DNA of 8,458 nucleotides from Sulfuricurvum sp. (GTDB taxonomy: Bacteria > Campylobacterota > Campylobacteria > Campylobacterales > Sulfurimonadaceae). The notes beneath the pieces were generated by a model. It ran no database searches, was not told where the DNA came from, and was given only the letters and a program-made list of their open reading frames with translations. Below are positions 6,362 through 8,458 of this stretch, one piece after another; position 1 is the first letter of the stretch; every line of letters begins with the position of its first letter. A program made the translations under genes and the position numbers. The stretch is from positions 1 to 8,458 of the forward strand of contig JAGXHZ010000041.1 of assembly GCA_024635855.1 (NCBI GenBank). Direction: 5' to 3'.

Positions 6362-7277
6362 GATTATCTCCGAAATTATCCGTTGAATATTTCATCAAAT
6401 GTATAAAAACATCTTCAAGTGATGTGGGAATCGGTTTAAAATTTTGCCCCTTTAAGGCCGTTTCGATTGCCTGCGGATTTTTCCCGCTCACGTGAAGTGT
6501 TGAGCCAAAAATGACTGTTTGTTCAATGCTGTCATTTCGTTCAAGTCTCTTAGAAATACCCATTAATTCATCACCGGTTATTTCATAGGTAAAGAGGTCT
6601 TGCTTTTCGATGATACTTTTGCCGGTTCCTTGTGCGAGGAGGTTTCCATAGGCGATGTAGGCGAGTTTATGACATCGTTCTGCTTCATCCATGTAGTGAG
6701 TGCTGATGAGTACGGAAACACCTTGTGCCGCAAGCTCATGAAGCTCTTCCCAAAAATCTCTTCGGGCACTGGGATCTACTCCTGCGGTAGGTTCATCCAG
6801 CAGGAGCAATCTTGGATGACGAAGCATGCAAGCGGCGAGGGCAAGGCGTTGTTTCCATCCCCCTGAAAGAGACTTTGCAAGTTGGCTTGAGCGAGAAGTG
6901 AGTCCCAGTGTTTCGAGTGCTTCGTTTACAATTTGCTTGCGGTTGGCAAGCTCATATACCCGTGCCACAAAATCGAGATTTTCACGAATACTCAAATCTT
7001 CCCAATAGGAGAATTTTTGGGTCATATAGCCCACTTCATGCTTGATGGCATCGCTTTGGCTCAAAATGTCGTATCCCAAACAATGTCCCTCACCGCTATC
7101 GGGGGTCAACAATCCGCACAACATCCGAATGGCGGTGGTTTTACCGCTTCCGTTGGGTCCTAAAAATCCGAGAATTTCACCGTGTTTGACTTGCAGTGAA
7201 AGATCTTTGACGACATGTTTATCGCCAAAATACTTATTAAGCCCGTGAACGTCGATTGCATAATCAGAGGTGTTCAA
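6348..7277 (-). CDS. ABC transporter ATP-binding protein
   Basis: A 309-residue cytoplasmic ATPase that powers the permease. From the TTG start chosen here the motifs are: Walker A GPNGSGKTT at 40-48, Q-loop glutamine at 87 (YMTQKFSYWEDL), signature LSGGWKQR at 137-144, Walker B LLLLDEP at 157-163, and switch histidine H194 (STHYMDEAE). The C-terminal extension ending TSLEDVFIHLM is typical of DrrA/YbhF-type exporters. I chose TTG at 7275-7277 because GGAAG (7284-7288) lies six bases before it and the protein then begins NTSDYAIDVHGL, as family members do. An ATG at 7328 would add 17 residues of unlike sequence and overlap the upstream gene by 65 bases. With TTG the overlap is 14 bases, equal to that with the permease. 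Only one nucleotide-binding domain is present, so it should work as a dimer. Confidence 0.93.
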   Translation of the reverse strand: MNTSDYAIDVHGLNKYFGDKHVVKDLSLQVKHGEILGFLGPNGSGKTTAIRMLCGLLTPDSGEGHCLGYDILSQSDAIKHEVGYMTQKFSYWEDLSIRENLDFVARVYELANRKQIVNEALETLGLTSRSSQLAKSLSGGWKQRLALAACMLRHPRLLLLDEPTAGVDPSARRDFWEELHELAAQGVSVLISTHYMDEAERCHKLAYIAYGNLLAQGTGKSIIEKQDLFTYEITGDELMGISKRLERNDSIEQTVIFGSTLHVSGKNPQAIETALKGQNFKPIPTSLEDVFIHLMKYSTDNFGDNRDVR

Positions 7278-8226
7278 TGGAAACTTCCACAGGCTGACCC
7301 GGATGCAGTATGGGGGCATCAGTAACATCGGGATAGGCTTCGATCATATATGTGAGTTTATCTTTGGTCTCATTGCTATAAATAATGGGAGGCGTATATT
7401 CCGCCTCAGTCGATATGTAGGTGATATGAGCGGGTATTTTTTTACCGTCAGCACGTGCAATCAGGCTCACTTTTTGTTTGATCGCAAGATGCTCTGCAAT
7501 CACCTGTGGAACGAAAAAACGGATTTTGATGTTTTCAGGAGGGAGGAGACGTACAACGATTCCACCTGATGGAACCCACTCACCTTCACGATAAAGGGCA
7601 TCGAAAACCAAAGCATTTCCTCGAGATTTGAGCGCTTTTTCACCTAGTTTCCATTGCGCTTGATCGACGGCGGCTTTGAGCTCTTTGATATGAGACTCTT
7701 GGGCTAGGATTTGATCGGAACGTTTGGAAAGCTTGGCAACACTGAGCGAATCACGCAGTTCTTTTACCTTGCCCGCAGTACTTTTTGCAAGAGCCGTTGA
7801 GGTATCGAGTTGTTCTTTGGAGACTGCATTGGATTGATAGAGTAAGGTATTTCGAGTGAGCTGTTCTTGTGCATTCTTTGCATTTGCCTGTGCTTGTGAA
7901 AGTTGAGCTGTGATGACATCCAACTCTTGAGGACGTGATCCTTTTTTATAATCATTGAGTATGGATTGAGCAGCTGATAATGCTTCTTTTGCTTGGGTAA
8001 AGGCAATAACTTCGCTGTCAGATTCCAATGCATAAAGATTTGAATTTTTGGAAACTTTATCGCCGCGTTTGACGAAAAGTTTATCGAGTTTACCGCTTTG
8101 GGTGGATGAAATATTGACAAATTCGCCCTCTGCATAACCTTGATATGTATTAATATTATCTTTTTGGCATCCGCCAAGAAAGATAAGCGTGATAAAAGTG
8201 ACGAGTAAAAGAGTTATGTTTTTCAT
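7264..8226 (-). CDS. HlyD/YbhG-like membrane fusion lipoprotein
   Basis: A 320-residue periplasmic adaptor. The N-terminus is a lipoprotein signal ending in LGGC (17-20), so the mature protein should be lipid-anchored at C20. Then come a first lipoyl half (about 31-72, with SGKLDKLFVKRGDKV), a long helical hairpin (about 73-196, rich in A, Q, K and E, and containing KGSRPQELD typical of YbhG/YhiI), the second lipoyl half (to about 226) and a beta-barrel region with YISTEAEYTPPIIYSNETKDK (270-290). Such proteins link an inner-membrane pump to an outer-membrane channel. It is the first gene of a three-gene exporter operon with the ABC ATPase and permease; no TolC-like gene is in the window. The ATG at 8226 has no visible ribosome binding site and lies seven bases from a perfect -10 box, suggesting a leaderless or nearly leaderless mRNA. 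Confidence 0.94.
   Translation of the reverse strand: MKNITLLLVTFITLIFLGGCQKDNINTYQGYAEGEFVNISSTQSGKLDKLFVKRGDKVSKNSNLYALESDSEVIAFTQAKEALSAAQSILNDYKKGSRPQELDVITAQLSQAQANAKNAQEQLTRNTLLYQSNAVSKEQLDTSTALAKSTAGKVKELRDSLSVAKLSKRSDQILAQESHIKELKAAVDQAQWKLGEKALKSRGNALVFDALYREGEWVPSGGIVVRLLPPENIKIRFFVPQVIAEHLAIKQKVSLIARADGKKIPAHITYISTEAEYTPPIIYSNETKDKLTYMIEAYPDVTDAPILHPGQPVEVSIEHL
7284..7288 (-). promoter_or_regulatory. Ribosome binding site supporting a TTG start
   Basis: GGAAG on the minus strand lies inside the last codons of the membrane-fusion gene, six bases before TTG at 7277. No comparable purine stretch serves the upstream ATG codons at 7328 and 7319, so this site decides the start of the ABC ATPase. 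Confidence 0.6.
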
Positions 8227-8233
8227 AGAGATT

Positions 8234-8239
8234 ATTATA
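8234..8239 (-). promoter_or_regulatory. -10 box of the exporter operon
   Basis: The minus strand reads AGCTATAAT, with a perfect TATAAT whose last base is eight positions from the A of the ATG at 8226. Transcription starting six to eight bases past the box would begin at or next to the start codon. The GCTATAAT core is shared with the boxes at 4363 and 5195. A promoter further upstream cannot be excluded. Confidence 0.5.
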
Positions 8240-8262
8240 GCTATGATTTAAACATTTTTACC

Positions 8263-8268
8263 TATAAT
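8263..8268 (+). promoter_or_regulatory. -10 box of hsdM, with ribosome binding site downstream
   Basis: CCTATAATGA carries a perfect TATAAT 26 bases before the ATG at 8295, so transcription should start near 8275 with a leader of about 20 bases. AGGAC at 8286-8290 is a good ribosome binding site four bases before the ATG. The box is divergent from, and only 23 bases away from, the -10 box of the exporter operon, so the two promoters share one short region. Confidence 0.6.
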
Positions 8269-8294
8269 GAATCACTTTATAAATTAGGACTTTT

Positions 8295-8458
8295 ATGGCT
8301 CAAAAATTGGATTTAGCAACGCTCGAATCGTGGTTATGGGATTCGGCGAACTTACTTCGTGGGCATATCGACAGCTCAGATTTTAAAAACTATATTTTTG
8401 GACTCCTCTTTCTCAAACGTGCCAGCGATCAGTTTTTCGAAGAGGCGGAAATCGCCGC
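8295..8458 (+). CDS. hsdM: Type I restriction-modification methyltransferase subunit, N-terminus (partial)
   Basis: The open frame from ATG at 8295 runs off the window after 54 full codons. ATLESWLWDSANLLRGHID, SDFKNYIFGLLFLKRASD and FFEEA match the N-terminal helical domain of HsdM, the adenine-N6 DNA methyltransferase subunit of type I systems, which with HsdS sets the modified sequence and with HsdR forms the restriction complex. The catalytic NPPF motif lies beyond the window. The start is supported by AGGAC four bases upstream and a TATAAT at 8263. HsdS and HsdR genes would be expected downstream; whether the system is complete cannot be seen. Confidence 0.9.
   Translation, partial: MAQKLDLATLESWLWDSANLLRGHIDSSDFKNYIFGLLFLKRASDQFFEEAEIA

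Noticed and set aside
7278..7328. ATG starts at 7328 and 7319 for the ABC ATPase
   Set aside because: They add 14 to 17 residues unlike the family, overlap the fusion-protein gene by 56 to 65 bases and lack a binding site; TTG at 7277 fits better.

Overview
The window looks like chromosomal DNA of a Campylobacterota (epsilonproteobacterial) organism, perhaps a free-living sulfur oxidiser of the Sulfuricurvum/Sulfurimonas type. The evidence is moderately AT-rich DNA, tight gene packing, promoters that reduce to a good GCTATAAT-type -10 box with no clear -35, and protein styles typical of that group. The genus is an inference; no rRNA or marker gene is present to settle it.

Layout. Plus strand, 1-3137: the last codons of a phosphoenolpyruvate synthase (ppsA), then a YcaO-domain protein of the ribosomal S12 methylthiolation-accessory type, followed four bases later by a 12-helix MATE-family efflux transporter. 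A hairpin at 3182-3204 lies between this block and the convergent minus-strand genes. Minus strand, 3198-8226, read right to left: a lipoprotein membrane-fusion (HlyD/YbhG-like) subunit, an ABC ATPase and an ABC-2 permease, joined by two 14-base overlaps into one operon; then a secreted NodB-type polysaccharide deacetylase with its own promoter; then an odd gene whose N-terminal third resembles a worn-down RecA2 half of a DEAD-box RNA helicase and whose C-terminus carries 16 tandem hexapeptides of the form (P/E)(F/Y)G(D/E)KK. Plus strand, 8295-8458: the start of hsdM, the methyltransferase subunit of a type I restriction-modification system, transcribed divergently from the exporter operon.

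How the genes work together. The fusion protein, ATPase and permease should form an efflux pump spanning the inner membrane and reaching across the periplasm. An outer-membrane TolC-like partner is not in the window. YcaO and MATE are probably co-transcribed, but no RiPP precursor or E1-like partner is visible, so a ribosome-modification role for YcaO is favoured over a peptide natural product. The most novel item is the helicase-derived repeat protein: it lacks the RecA1 half and the canonical motifs V/VI, has a strong ribosome binding site, and has a leader with a small hairpin flanked by 10-base direct repeats. No stretch over 300 bases lacks a gene; all intergenic gaps are under 90 bases.
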